The notes under the pieces: generated by a model
Databases searched by the model: none
Told to the model about the DNA's origin: nothing
Seen by the model: only the letters and a program-made list of their open reading frames with translations
From: Rufibacter tibetensis
GTDB taxonomy: Bacteria; Bacteroidota; Bacteroidia; Cytophagales; Hymenobacteraceae
Assembly (NCBI RefSeq): GCF_001310085.1
Contig: NZ_CP012643.1
Coordinates: forward strand, 4,284,001 to 4,348,000
Length of the DNA: 64,000 bases
Direction: 5' to 3'
Position numbers and translations under genes: made by a program
In this document: piece by piece, positions 35,338 through 44,140 of the stretch
Layout of the letters: each line of letters starts with the position of its first letter
How positions within the stretch are numbered: position 1 is the first letter of the stretch

Positions 35338-35724
35338 ATGAAGAAGATAGCAACAGTAATAGCACTATTTTTTTTAACGGCTCTATTCTTCGGATTATAT
35401 CAGTACTCTAGGGCACCAGTAAATCTAAAGAATCAAAAAGCAGAAGTGATTTTATCAGCTATTGAGCTGAAAGAGCAGTTAGCGGCCGATACTTCTGTCA
35501 GGAACAACTTAAGTGGTAAAGTGCTGCTCGTGGAGGGATTAGTGTCATCAGTGGAAGAAGGTGAACACCCGGCAATAATTCTTGATGCTACTGTTCGTGG
35601 TGAGCTTGAGAAAAGTACAGCTGTGCCCAAATCAGGGGAAAAGGTTAGGTTAAAGGGAATGTTGGGTGGATATGACGAAATATTTGAAGAGGTGGTCCTG
35701 ATAAAATGCCAAATAGAGGAGTAA
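35338..35724 (+). CDS. Membrane-anchored OB-fold (tRNA_anti-like) protein
   Basis: Protein of 128 residues from the ATG at 35338 (MKKIATVIAL), 1 base after the yceI stop. An N-terminal membrane anchor (about 5-22) is followed by an OB-like beta domain: LSGKVLLVEGLVSSVEEGEH, AIILDATVRGEL, GEKVRLKGMLGGYDEI and LIKCQIEE. This matches the tRNA_anti-like group of small envelope OB-fold proteins. It is probably a periplasm-facing accessory protein. The usual function of the group is unknown, and RNA binding should not be assumed outside the cytoplasm. Its tight coupling to both neighbours suggests an accessory role. Confidence 0.75.
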   Translation: MKKIATVIALFFLTALFFGLYQYSRAPVNLKNQKAEVILSAIELKEQLAADTSVRNNLSGKVLLVEGLVSSVEEGEHPAIILDATVRGELEKSTAVPKSGEKVRLKGMLGGYDEIFEEVVLIKCQIEE

Positions 35725-35725
35725 A

Positions 35726-36643
35726 ATGAAAATTATAAAAAGGGTATACTGGTGTATATTTCCGGCTTCTTTTCTACTAGGAGCATTATTACAAAGCTGT
35801 AAAGAAGAAAACGCAGAGGATTTATTTCTAGGAGGGCAGGTAGAAGCTAAAAGCTATTATCTAACTAATGTGCTTCCTATACTAAACAGCAAATGCTTTT
35901 CTTGTCATAATTATCATTCATCTTCAGGTACCAGGTATGATACATATGCCAAAGCTGCCGCCATGGCTGAAGAGATAGCAAACAGAACCTCCTCGGCCCA
36001 TCCCAACAGTATGATGCCGCCTCCATCTGCTAATCCTCTGACGGATAATGAGAAGAAAACCCTTCAGCAATTTCTACAGCTAGTAAAAGGAGGAGGAGAA
36101 AATTTGAATGATGAACAAAAATATGGTGTTTCCATCTCATGGACCGCTTATAAATTCCCGGAATATACAAGACGGGTTGGCGTGACAGGCACTTTCGACA
36201 AAACTTACATCACGTATAAGAAGAAAGAGGCAGCTAACATATATGATTTTTTGAACGGAGCTGAAATCCTGATTCCTACCAATACAGCAAATGTTGGAAA
36301 TGACTCCTTGAAGAGCTCCAATGTAATCAATAGCTTCTTTTCCTACTTTACTCCTGTTATTTATGGGCACGTAATGGCCATAAATTCACTCTCCAAAAGG
36401 GCAAGTGTAAAGATAACCATGAACGGTTTTTCACAAGAGGTGATATTTGAAATAGAAGAAGCAGGGGAGAACCTTATTTTTACCGGTGAGGTACAAGACA
36501 TAGGATACTTTAATGCAAATGCTGCATTGAATGCATTGCAACGAGCATGCGGGCAGTATCACCAAGATAAAGTATGGCCAGATATTAGCCTCAAAGCTGA
36601 AATCAAAAACTTCCGCAAGTTTTCTTCAACTCCCCTTAAGTAA
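35726..36643 (+). CDS. Lipoprotein fusing a cytochrome c-type heme site with a YceI-like domain
   Basis: Protein of 305 residues, 1 base after the previous gene. Lipobox LLQSC with Cys25. Residues about 40-125 have one heme-c motif CFSCH (Cys57, Cys60, His61), with a distal MMPPP (Met96/97) as likely sixth ligand, like the planctomycete-type small cytochromes. Residues about 130-300 look YceI-like: VSISWTAYKFPEYTRRVGVT, GTFDKTYIT, ILIPTNTANVGNDS and VIFEIEEAG. One heme and a lipid-binding-type barrel on one lipoprotein suggests electron transfer to or from a lipophilic carrier, or heme-assisted lipid handling. The fusion is inferred from sequence reading. Confidence 0.75.
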   Translation: MKIIKRVYWCIFPASFLLGALLQSCKEENAEDLFLGGQVEAKSYYLTNVLPILNSKCFSCHNYHSSSGTRYDTYAKAAAMAEEIANRTSSAHPNSMMPPPSANPLTDNEKKTLQQFLQLVKGGGENLNDEQKYGVSISWTAYKFPEYTRRVGVTGTFDKTYITYKKKEAANIYDFLNGAEILIPTNTANVGNDSLKSSNVINSFFSYFTPVIYGHVMAINSLSKRASVKITMNGFSQEVIFEIEEAGENLIFTGEVQDIGYFNANAALNALQRACGQYHQDKVWPDISLKAEIKNFRKFSSTPLK

Positions 36644-36715
36644 TATTCCTCATTAGATTGTCCTACTGATTTAGATGAACTTAGATAGTTTATCCAAGAT
36701 AAATAGCTGGCTGGG

Positions 36716-36791
36716 TCACTGGCAAAGTAGAAGTGAATTTGATAAATATCTAGTCTCAGAAATTTAAAATCACTGGCAACATCACTGGCAA
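36716..36791 (+). repeat. Three copies of TCACTGGCAA
   Basis: Copies at 36716-36725, 36770-36779 and 36782-36791 in the non-coding stretch after the cytochrome/YceI gene. The last two have a 12-base period. They may be regulatory sites or a remnant of a decayed repeat protein (the frame reads Ile-Thr-Gly-Asn/Lys). The rest of 36644-36862 holds nothing recognisable. Confidence 0.4.
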
Positions 36792-36862
36792 GTTTAGTAC
36801 TTCTAATGAATTATTGGTGGAGCTTTTTAGCCATGTTTATTTACTTATTATAGGAGGAAACT

Positions 36863-37125
36863 CTCCTCGGCATCCACTACCTCCAACGCCGCTCTGCATC
36901 TGCACCTGCGTGATTTCGGTGCTCTTGTTCACCGTGAACGCCTCGTTCTGCACCTAGCGCTGGGCCATGGTCTTTTCCTGAAGCTCATTTTGCAGATCAG
37001 CTTTCTGCCGGTTCACATGCTCCAGTTCTTTTTTGGACAGGCCGAGTTGTTCCTTCGAGATCAGCAACTCTTCCTGAATCTGCTCCAAGTTATTTTGCAG
37101 TTGCCCCAGGCTGTTCTCGGTCTGG
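36863..37125 (-). pseudogene. Decayed, diverged smc fragment
   Basis: Two parts of smc are joined. Bases 36891-37125 align without gaps to smc bases 31438-31672 (235 positions, about 28 mismatches by my count, about 88% identity). Bases 36863-36896 match smc 30850-30883. The join is at GCTCTG, present at both smc sites, so 560 bases were lost through a 6-base microhomology. The reading frame is shifted at the join (560 is not a multiple of 3), and a stop (CAG to TAG, after the block MAQR) interrupts it. Many differences are silent, so the copy diverged as a functional gene before decay; it is not a fresh duplication of the intact smc 4 kb away. Confidence 0.88.
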
Positions 37126-37299
37126 AAGCCATTTTTTGGATAAGTACATGATTCTTTCTGCAACAATAAGATTATGATGTCTTTATAAAAAGAAGCTTAA
37201 TAACTGTAGGTACATAACCCCGTATAGAAAACAACCTGTTCCTATAACAGAGGTCGGGGAGGGAATTGTCTTTCGTTTTCTAACCATTTATATAAAACT

Positions 37300-37923
37300 A
37301 TGGCAAACGTAAAATTAGCGGTCATCTATTACAGCTCCACAGGTACCAACTACCAGCTTTCGCAATGGGCAGCTGAAAGTGCCAGGGCAGCGGGCGCGGA
37401 AGTTAAAATTCTGCGAATAAAAGAACTGGCTCCTCAGGAAGCTATTGACAAAAACCCAGCGTGGAAAGCGCATACCGAAGCTGTCAAGGATGTACCTGTC
37501 GTTTCCCTGGGTGACCTGGAATGGGCCGATGCCATCATCTTCAGCATGCCTACCCGTTACGGGAACATACCGGCTCAATTAAAAGAGTTTCTGGACAGTA
37601 CCGGAGGCTTGTGGTTCCAGGGTAAACTGGCCAACAAAGTAGTAAGTGCTATGACCTCGGCTCAAAACCCTCATGGTGGACAGGAGGTTACTACGCTTGC
37701 CCTTTACACCACCATGTACCACTGGGGAGCCATCATTGCAGCCCCAGGCTACACAGACCAATCTCTCTTCCCGGCAGGTGGTAACCCTTATGGCACCAGC
37801 GTAACGGTTGGCCAGGATGGTAGCATTTCACCAGATGCACAGGCAGCGGTGGCGCATCAGGCAAAACGGACCGTAACTGTAGCTTCTTGGGTGAAACAAG
37901 GGTTGCAGGGGCAGCAAGCTTAA
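37300..37923 (+). CDS. wrbA: NAD(P)H:quinone oxidoreductase, WrbA type
   Basis: Protein of 207 residues with a flavodoxin-like fold. The FMN loop YYSSTGTNYQLS is at 10-21. The family block MPTRYGNIPAQLKEFLD is at about 83-99, and SAQNPHGGQEVTTLAL matches the WrbA tetramer signature. It reduces quinones by two electrons and protects against redox stress. Length is normal. Monocistronic, with a strong terminator at 37950. Confidence 0.93.
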   Translation: MANVKLAVIYYSSTGTNYQLSQWAAESARAAGAEVKILRIKELAPQEAIDKNPAWKAHTEAVKDVPVVSLGDLEWADAIIFSMPTRYGNIPAQLKEFLDSTGGLWFQGKLANKVVSAMTSAQNPHGGQEVTTLALYTTMYHWGAIIAAPGYTDQSLFPAGGNPYGTSVTVGQDGSISPDAQAAVAHQAKRTVTVASWVKQGLQGQQA

Positions 37924-37949
37924 AAGGAACTCTCCTGTATCATAATAAA

Positions 37950-37990
37950 AGAAAATGGCTGGTTGTTTCATTAGCAACCAGCCATTTTCT
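37950..37990. terminator. Terminator after wrbA
   Basis: Perfect 16-base arms (37950-37965 and 37975-37990), core ATGGCTGGTTG, A-rich on the left and T-rich on the right. It works for wrbA and possibly for the leftward DUF4159 gene. Confidence 0.85.
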
Positions 37991-38075
37991 TATGAACAAG
38001 GGTGAGGCTTGATTCTTTCCTGTTCTATCAAACCTCAACAAAGTCTTTCAAGATCTCTTGTTGATTTACCAAAAG

Positions 38076-38741
38076 TTAGAAGTTTGTAAGGGCATAGGAG
38101 ATTAAGTTAGCTCCCATGCGCAAGGCAGCCTGGTGCTTTTCAATGGGATCATTGTGTACTGATTGATCCTCCCAGCCGTTGCCTAGGTCACATTCATAGG
38201 AGTAAAAGCAAACCAGCCGCCCCTGATAGATGATCCCGAAGCCTTGTGCAGGTTTGTTGTCATGCTCATGGATTTTGGGCAACCCACGGGGAAAGCCAAA
38301 TTTTTGATGGTACACTGGGTGGTTGAAAGGCAGTTCTATGAAGTCTAACTCGGGGAAGACTTTCTTCATTTCACGTCTGGCGAACTTATCTAAACCGTAG
38401 TTGTCGTCTATGTGCAGGAAACCACCGCTGGTGAGGTACTTGCGCAGGTTTTGGACTTCTGCTTCCGTAAAAATGACGTTCCCATGGCCCGTCATGTGGA
38501 CGAAGGGATAATCCAACAACTCAGGGCTGCCGGGTTCCACGCTTTCTTCTTGCGGTGCAATGTTGGCTTTTAGTTCACGGTTGCAGAAGGAGATGAGATT
38601 GGGCAAAGAGGTTTTGTTTGCGTACCAGTCTCCGCCGCCACCGTACTTCAACCGGGCGATTCGGAAGCTGGGGCGCTGGGCTAAGGCAGCACTGGAATTT
38701 ATTACTAGAAGAAGCAGCCAGAGAAGAAGCCGTTTTTGCAT
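38076..38741 (-). CDS. DUF4159 domain protein, exported
   Basis: Protein of 221 residues with a signal peptide (about 1-21, AALAQ). The DUF4159 domain fills the rest: FRIARLKYGGGGDWYANKTS, FVHMTGHGNVIFTEAEVQNL, GGFLHIDDNYGLDKF and VYHQKFGFPRGLPKIHEHD. It resembles a GATase1-like/ThuA-type Rossmann fold without a clear nucleophile. Function unknown. It starts 27 bases after the rsmE stop on the same strand, so it is probably co-transcribed. Larger DUF4159 proteins occur in aerotolerance-type gene clusters, but none of those genes are here. Confidence 0.88.
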   Translation of the reverse strand: MQKRLLLWLLLLVINSSAALAQRPSFRIARLKYGGGGDWYANKTSLPNLISFCNRELKANIAPQEESVEPGSPELLDYPFVHMTGHGNVIFTEAEVQNLRKYLTSGGFLHIDDNYGLDKFARREMKKVFPELDFIELPFNHPVYHQKFGFPRGLPKIHEHDNKPAQGFGIIYQGRLVCFYSYECDLGNGWEDQSVHNDPIEKHQAALRMGANLISYALTNF

Positions 38742-38768
38742 GGTTTTTCAGAAAAGAAGCTTAAACTA

Positions 38769-39482
38769 CTAAACGTCTAAAAGTACGTGAATGGTATGGC
38801 ATGCGGCCATAGCGGCAGTCTCTGTCCTTAACCTACTTTGCCCTAAAGTGACAGGTTTGTAGCCGGCCTGGATGGCTTGTTCCACTTCTTCCGGACTGAA
38901 GTCACCCTCCGGACCAATCAGGATGGTGTACGTATCTTCACCCGTAATACTTTTTGCTAACGAATGCCGTTCTTGGCCTTCTACCAAGTGAGCAATAAAA
39001 CGTTGTCCTGCTGGAGGCTGTTTTATAAGGTCTGTGTAACGCGTAAGCTCGTGCAGGGTGGGCAGGTACGCTTTCATGGATTGTTTCATGGCACTGACTG
39101 CAATTTTTTCCAGCCGGTCCAAGTTGAGGTTTTTCCGTTCAGAGCGGGCACACTGCAGGAAGGTGATCTCGTCAATACCCATCTCCACGGCCTTCTCTAC
39201 AAACCACTCCATTCTATCCATATTTTTGGTGGGAGCCACCGCTATGTGAATTTTATAACCTCGCTTCTGGTGTTCTGCATGATAGTGTAAAATGCTTAGT
39301 TTCGTCTTCTTAGGGTTTGGTTCTGCAATTTCTGCTTCAAACAAACCTCCCCTCCCGTCAATCAGAGTTACCGTATCTCCCTGACCTAATCTAAGTACCC
39401 GGGCACAGTGCTTAGACTCTTCTTCAGATAAGGTATAAGATGTGTCTGTGGGTTGCAGGTCAGGGGTGAAGAAGAGGTGCAT
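38769..39482 (-). CDS. rsmE: 16S rRNA (uracil1498-N3)-methyltransferase
   Basis: Protein of 237 residues from the ATG at 39482 (MHLFFTPDL). An upstream ATG at 39509 would add 9 unlikely residues. N-terminal PUA-like domain (about 1-68: SEEESKHCARVLRLGQGDTV) and a SPOUT knot domain. The SAM-binding knot is IGPEGDFSPEE and LGQSRLRTETAA, the diagnostic RsmE motif. It methylates U1498 at the ribosomal decoding region. It comes after the pckA terminator at 39550, so it has its own promoter in a short gap. Confidence 0.95.
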   Translation of the reverse strand: MHLFFTPDLQPTDTSYTLSEEESKHCARVLRLGQGDTVTLIDGRGGLFEAEIAEPNPKKTKLSILHYHAEHQKRGYKIHIAVAPTKNMDRMEWFVEKAVEMGIDEITFLQCARSERKNLNLDRLEKIAVSAMKQSMKAYLPTLHELTRYTDLIKQPPAGQRFIAHLVEGQERHSLAKSITGEDTYTILIGPEGDFSPEEVEQAIQAGYKPVTLGQSRLRTETAAMAACHTIHVLLDV

Positions 39483-39549
39483 GCAAGTTTTTTTAAAGCT
39501 GTTTTCCAAAAATACAGCAAAAACCTGAAGGGTGTCTGCGTAACTAAAA

Positions 39550-39576
39550 AAAGCCCTTCATAAGATGAAGGGCTTT
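39550..39576 (-). terminator. Intrinsic terminator of pckA
   Basis: Arms AAAGCCCTTCA (39550-39560) and TGAAGGGCTTT (39566-39576), with a T tract on the minus strand (plus-strand A-run 39546-39552). Confidence 0.9.
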
Positions 39577-39603
39577 AATAAGGTGAAGGAAATAATTAAA
39601 GTT

Positions 39604-41217
39604 TTAGGCTTCTACCGCTACCTGAGGGGCGCCTGCCAAAATTTCTTTGTTCGCATAATCTGCGTATTTGCTAAAGTTTTTCACAAATGCTTTTGCCAGG
39701 TCATTGGCTTTGTTGTCATAGGCGTCTTTGTCTGACCAAGTGTTGCGCGGGTTCAGAATCTCCTCCGGTACATTAGGGCAGGAAGCAGGTATCTCAACCC
39801 CAAACACTGGGTGCTTACTAAACGAAACGTCCTGCAGTTCGCCATTGAGGGCAGCCGTAATCATGGCCCGGGTGTAGCCTAGTTTCATGCGTGAGCCAAC
39901 GCCGTACACACCGCCCGTCCAGCCGGTGTTCACCAGCCATACGTTCACGTTGTTCTCGGTCATTTTCTTGCCCAGCATTTCAGCGTACGTGGTGGGATGC
40001 AAGGGTAGGAAAGCCGCCCCAAAGCAGGCCGAGAAGGTAGTCTGCGGTTCGGTCACGCCTACCTCAGTACCAGCCACTTTGGCGGTGTAGCCCGAAATGA
40101 AGTGGTACATGGCCTGGCACTTGTTCAGACGAGAGATAGGAGGCAGAACCCCAAAAGCATCGGCGGTTAAGAAGAAGATGTTTTTAGGAATGTCTGCCCG
40201 TGAGGGTTCAATGGCATTGTCAATGTGGTTGATTGGGTAAGCCGTGCGGGTGTTTTCGGTAACGGTTTTGTTTGTGTAGTCTACGGTGCGGGTGCCAGGT
40301 ATAAATCTTGTATTCTCCACGATGGCCCCAAACCGGATGGCATCCCAGATCTGGGGTTCTTTTTCGCGGGTAAGGTCAATCACTTTGGCGTAGCAGCCCC
40401 CTTCAAAGTTAAAAACGCTGTCTTCGGTCCAGCCGTGCTCGTCGTCTCCAATTAAGCCGCGATCAGGGTCGGCTGACAAAGTGGTTTTACCGGTACCAGA
40501 TAATCCGAAGAAAATGGCGGTGTCACCTTCTTTCCCTACGTTTGCCGAGCAGTGCATGGATAGCGTGTTGCGTTGATGCGGCAACAGGTAATTTAGAACG
40601 GAGAAGATGCCTTTTTTCATTTCGCCAGCATAGCCTGTACCACCAATCAAAATCATCTTCTTCGAGAAATTGATAATGGCAAAGTTAGCCTGGCGGGTAC
40701 CGTCTACTGCCGGATCTGCTACAAACTCAGGAGCATTGATGATGGTAAAGTCTGCCGTGTGGGTATGAAGTTCTTCTTCATTCAACCGCAGGAACATGTT
40801 GTAGCAAAATAAGTTATGCCACGCCTGGGTATTCACAATGCGGAGGTTAAGGCGGTATTCTGGGTGAGCACCGGCATAAGCATCGCGCACATACAATTTG
40901 CAGTCAGCCAGGTGCGCCAGCATTTTCTGGTACAAAGCTTCAAATTTGGCTGGATCATAGGCAATGTTCACATCGCCCCACCACACAGAGTTTTCTGTTT
41001 CGGCATCCTTTACTATGTACCGGTCTTTTGGAGAACGACCTGTAAAAGAGCCGGTATCACACATAATGGCGCCGGTATCAGTTAAGTACCCTTCGCCGTT
41101 CTTCAGAGCCTCTTCCACTAACTCTGCCGGAGACAGATTCCAAAGAACCTCTTTCGCTTGTGTGATGCCTACCTGTGATAAATCCATGGTGTTTGACTTC
41201 TTGCCAAATTCTTTCAT
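39604..41217 (-). CDS. pckA: Phosphoenolpyruvate carboxykinase (ATP)
   Basis: Protein of 537 residues, ATP-type enzyme interconverting oxaloacetate and phosphoenolpyruvate. Kinase-1a P-loop GLSGTGKT is at 238-245 with Lys244. Asp258-Asp259 lie in GDDEHGW (metal site). SFTGRSPKDRYIV (57-69) is the substrate-binding arginine loop. The RTAYPINHIDNA and GYTAKVAGTE blocks are normal. MDLSQVG at residue 11 is an alternative start. Monocistronic with a clear terminator. Confidence 0.97.
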   Translation of the reverse strand: MKEFGKKSNTMDLSQVGITQAKEVLWNLSPAELVEEALKNGEGYLTDTGAIMCDTGSFTGRSPKDRYIVKDAETENSVWWGDVNIAYDPAKFEALYQKMLAHLADCKLYVRDAYAGAHPEYRLNLRIVNTQAWHNLFCYNMFLRLNEEELHTHTADFTIINAPEFVADPAVDGTRQANFAIINFSKKMILIGGTGYAGEMKKGIFSVLNYLLPHQRNTLSMHCSANVGKEGDTAIFFGLSGTGKTTLSADPDRGLIGDDEHGWTEDSVFNFEGGCYAKVIDLTREKEPQIWDAIRFGAIVENTRFIPGTRTVDYTNKTVTENTRTAYPINHIDNAIEPSRADIPKNIFFLTADAFGVLPPISRLNKCQAMYHFISGYTAKVAGTEVGVTEPQTTFSACFGAAFLPLHPTTYAEMLGKKMTENNVNVWLVNTGWTGGVYGVGSRMKLGYTRAMITAALNGELQDVSFSKHPVFGVEIPASCPNVPEEILNPRNTWSDKDAYDNKANDLAKAFVKNFSKYADYANKEILAGAPQVAVEA

Positions 41218-41439
41218 AAAGGAAGCTTTAATTTTTAAATTTTCAAAATGGAAGGAGTTATAAGAATCGCATTTTGCAAATTTATAAAAAAACTAACACT
41301 TGTTATCTTTTTGGTAGAAAGTTTCTTCACGCGGATTTGGCGGCAGGCTTAAGTTTGCCCTTGTAAGGCGATTATGATATATTTACCTTTTATAGACGTA
41401 CCAGACAGGTAAAACAAACAACTTTTTAACTATTCATTT

Positions 41440-43023
41440 ATGTCTCAAAAAGACCATCCGCTTTCTGATCACGTCAGTAAGCATAACATTCCGTACGGAG
41501 AGCATCCGGTAGAACTTGAAAGCGGGCACCCGCCTGGTTTGTTTGTTCTCTTCTTTACTGAGATGTGGGAGCGCTTCAGTTATTACGGAATGCGGGCGCT
41601 GTTTGTGCTTTTTTTAACTTCTACCATCGCCAACGGTGGCTGGGCTTGGGAGCGTGACGAAGCTCTCCAGCTATATGGTATCTATACCGGCTTAGTATAT
41701 CTTACTCCAATTATTGGAGGGTTCATTGCCGACAAATTCTTAGGCTACCGGAAATCCATCATCTTCGGGGCTTTGCTTATGACCCTTGGTCACGCCAGTA
41801 TGGCCATGGAAACCGTGTTCTTCTTTTATGTGGGCCTGGGGTTGATTATTCTGGGGAATGGTTTGTTTAAACCCAATATCTCTTCCATGGTGGGTCAGTT
41901 GTACGCGAAGAACCCAGCCAAAAAAGATGCGGCGTACACCATCTTCTACATGGGTATCAACTCCGGGGCATTTTTAGGGATTCTATTGTGCGGGTACATT
42001 GGCGAGAAAGTAGGCTGGAGCTGGGGCTTTGGTCTTGCGGGTGTTTTCATGTTGTTTGGCATGCTGCAGTTCGCCTTCTCTAAAAATCTGTTCGGGAACA
42101 TTGGCCTTTCACCAAGCAGTCAGTTGGCTTCTGGTTCTGCCGCGGCAGAGAAAGCAGCGGAGGCTCCGGCTCACGTGGTAAGAGACAGAATCATTGTTAT
42201 TTCTGTATTAGCCTTCTTTGTGATCTTCTTCTGGATGGCCTTTGAGCAGGCAGGTGGATCTATGACCATCTTTGCCGCAGATTACACCAACAGGGTTCTG
42301 GAGGGAAGCAGCGGAACGCTTTTCAAATGGGCCAATGCCATTTTAGTAGTGGTTCCAATGTTGATCTTAACTGTGGTGTTAGGGAACCTGTTCAAGCAGA
42401 CTTACAAGAACATACCGTTTTCTAACTTGTTCCTGGGTTTAAGCTTCGTGATAATCTGGGGTATCATTGTCTGGATGTTGAACAGAGAGTTCACCTCTGA
42501 TGCCACCGAGGTACCTGCTTCCTGGTTCCAGATTCTGAACTCGTTCTTTATTATCTCTTGCGCTCCAATCTTCTCTAAAATTTGGGAAAGTCGCTTTAAC
42601 CCGTCTGGCCCGGTGAAGTTTGCGATAGGGTTGTTCCTGTTGGGCTTAGGTTTCGGTATTCTGGCGTATGGTGGTCTTTCCATTCCACAAGGAGCAAAAA
42701 CTGCCTCCGTTAGTATGATCTGGTTAATTCTAGCCTATTTCTTCCATACCATGGGCGAACTATGCATTTCGCCGGTGGGCTTGTCTTACGTGAGTAAACT
42801 GTCTCCTCCAAGACTGGTAGGCTTGATGTTCGGGATCTGGTTTATTGCCAACTTTGTGGCCAACTACCTGGCTGGTTTAACTGGTTCTTTCATTGACCCT
42901 ATCATTGAGAACTACTCTATCACAGTTTTCTTCCTGATCTTCACTGTTCTGCCTATTATTGCCGGTCTCATCATGTTGGCCTTGAATGGTACTCTGAAGA
43001 AGAAAATGCACGGTATCCAGTAA
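41440..43023 (+). CDS. Peptide:proton symporter (POT/PTR2 family)
   Basis: Protein of 527 residues, about 12-14 membrane segments. The POT signature EMWERFSYYGMRALF (about 41-55) carries the ExxERFxYYG proton/peptide motif. GNGLFKPNISSMVGQLY (about 139-155) is the second family motif. It takes up di- and tripeptides with protons across the inner membrane. A cytoplasmic hydrophilic linker around 225-245 is Ala/Glu-rich. It belongs to the DtpT-like group. Monocistronic with a strong terminator. Confidence 0.95.
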   Translation: MSQKDHPLSDHVSKHNIPYGEHPVELESGHPPGLFVLFFTEMWERFSYYGMRALFVLFLTSTIANGGWAWERDEALQLYGIYTGLVYLTPIIGGFIADKFLGYRKSIIFGALLMTLGHASMAMETVFFFYVGLGLIILGNGLFKPNISSMVGQLYAKNPAKKDAAYTIFYMGINSGAFLGILLCGYIGEKVGWSWGFGLAGVFMLFGMLQFAFSKNLFGNIGLSPSSQLASGSAAAEKAAEAPAHVVRDRIIVISVLAFFVIFFWMAFEQAGGSMTIFAADYTNRVLEGSSGTLFKWANAILVVVPMLILTVVLGNLFKQTYKNIPFSNLFLGLSFVIIWGIIVWMLNREFTSDATEVPASWFQILNSFFIISCAPIFSKIWESRFNPSGPVKFAIGLFLLGLGFGILAYGGLSIPQGAKTASVSMIWLILAYFFHTMGELCISPVGLSYVSKLSPPRLVGLMFGIWFIANFVANYLAGLTGSFIDPIIENYSITVFFLIFTVLPIIAGLIMLALNGTLKKKMHGIQ

Positions 43024-43042
43024 TTCATCTTTTATCTATAGC

Positions 43043-43076
43043 AAAAGCCTTTGCCGCTCTAATGGCAAAGGCTTTT
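43043..43076 (+). terminator. Intrinsic terminator
   Basis: Perfect 13-base arms AAAAGCCTTTGCC (43043-43055) and complement (43064-43076), running into a T tract, after the peptide transporter gene. Confidence 0.92.
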
Positions 43077-43114
43077 TTGTTTAGCTGGGTAGCGTCTTGA
43101 AAGAATTGGTAAAT

Positions 43115-43142
43115 TTGTAAAGAGTAGATTGTAAAGAGTAGA
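43115..43142 (+). repeat. Tandem duplication of a 14-mer
   Basis: TTGTAAAGAGTAGA occurs twice head to tail (43115-43128, 43129-43142), 37 bases upstream of the GH25 gene start. It lies in the presumed promoter/leader, so copy number could change spacing of control elements. Confidence 0.7.
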
Positions 43143-43178
43143 AGAGGAGTAAGCTTGGAATTACTCTTCCCTTGGTAT

Positions 43179-44021
43179 ATGAAAAAAACACCAGCCGCCA
43201 CCAGAAAACGCACTGTAAAACCAACATACCGCAAGAAACAGACATCTTCTGGTACCTGGTGGAAACCTTTGTCTTTGGGCATAGGGGCTTTCTTTGTGCT
43301 GTGCCTGGGCATAGAGTATTTCAAAGAAGGAGGTCGTCTGGCGTTTTTGAGGCATTCTATAGAAGAAGCCACTCAAACAAATACCCTTACCACGTTCAGC
43401 CCAGCAGGGTATGAGGTGATTGGGTTGGATATATCGCATCACCAGCGGCAGGTAGACTGGAAAGCGGTGAAGGCCCAAAAGATCAAATTTACCTTCATCA
43501 AAGCTACGGAAGGCATCACCCACCAAGACCGATATTTTTCCAAACACTGGCGCCAGGCCAAGAAGCATGATGTGCTGCGGGGAGCGTACCATTTCTTTCT
43601 TCCGGCCCGAGATGCCGAAAGCCAGGCGAGAAACTTTCTTAAGCAGGTGAAACTGGAAGCAGGGGACTTGCCTCCGGTGCTGGATGTGGAGGTGACCAAT
43701 CACCAATCAGATGAAGAGATAAGGGCAGGAGTTCAATTATGGTTGGATATGGTGGAGGAGGAGTACGACCTGAAGCCCATCATTTATACCAATTACTCCT
43801 TCTATGAAGAACATCTGGCAGGGCATTTTGATGATTATCCGCTTTGGATTGCCCATTACAACCCACAGAAGAGCCATCAACTTGCAGACAGAAAATGGGT
43901 GTTTTGGCAACATACCGAGAAGGGCCGGATCAAGGGAGTGAAAGGGAATCTGGACCTAAATGTTTTTAATGGTACCATGGAAGATCTGTACAATATGTGC
44001 TACGAACCAGAAGCATTATAA
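43179..44021 (+). CDS. GH25 family lysozyme, membrane-anchored
   Basis: Protein of 280 residues from the ATG at 43179 (MKKTPAATRK). A basic N-terminus (about 1-27) precedes one membrane segment (about 30-47). The GH25 barrel covers about 76-270. Catalytic acids: Asp84 in IGLDISHHQ, and Asp169 and Glu171 in PPVLDVEV. Other marks are FTFIKATEGIT, RGAYHFFLPA and KPIIYTNYSFY. It is an N-acetylmuramidase that cuts peptidoglycan glycan strands, facing the periplasm. An ATG at 43155 is less likely. Confidence 0.93.
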   Translation: MKKTPAATRKRTVKPTYRKKQTSSGTWWKPLSLGIGAFFVLCLGIEYFKEGGRLAFLRHSIEEATQTNTLTTFSPAGYEVIGLDISHHQRQVDWKAVKAQKIKFTFIKATEGITHQDRYFSKHWRQAKKHDVLRGAYHFFLPARDAESQARNFLKQVKLEAGDLPPVLDVEVTNHQSDEEIRAGVQLWLDMVEEEYDLKPIIYTNYSFYEEHLAGHFDDYPLWIAHYNPQKSHQLADRKWVFWQHTEKGRIKGVKGNLDLNVFNGTMEDLYNMCYEPEAL

Positions 44022-44140
44022 ATGTATTTAGGTTAATAAAATTATATTATAAATCTTTTTTGAAAATAATATCACTGTGTTTATAATTATTTGAAGTGGG
44101 AGGATTGTGATCTACCTTAGGTATGACACTAACTAAACCC

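Noticed and set aside
36954-37166. A 70-residue SMC-like protein
   Set aside because: It is one reading frame of the decayed smc relic, ending at an internal stop, with no complete domain.
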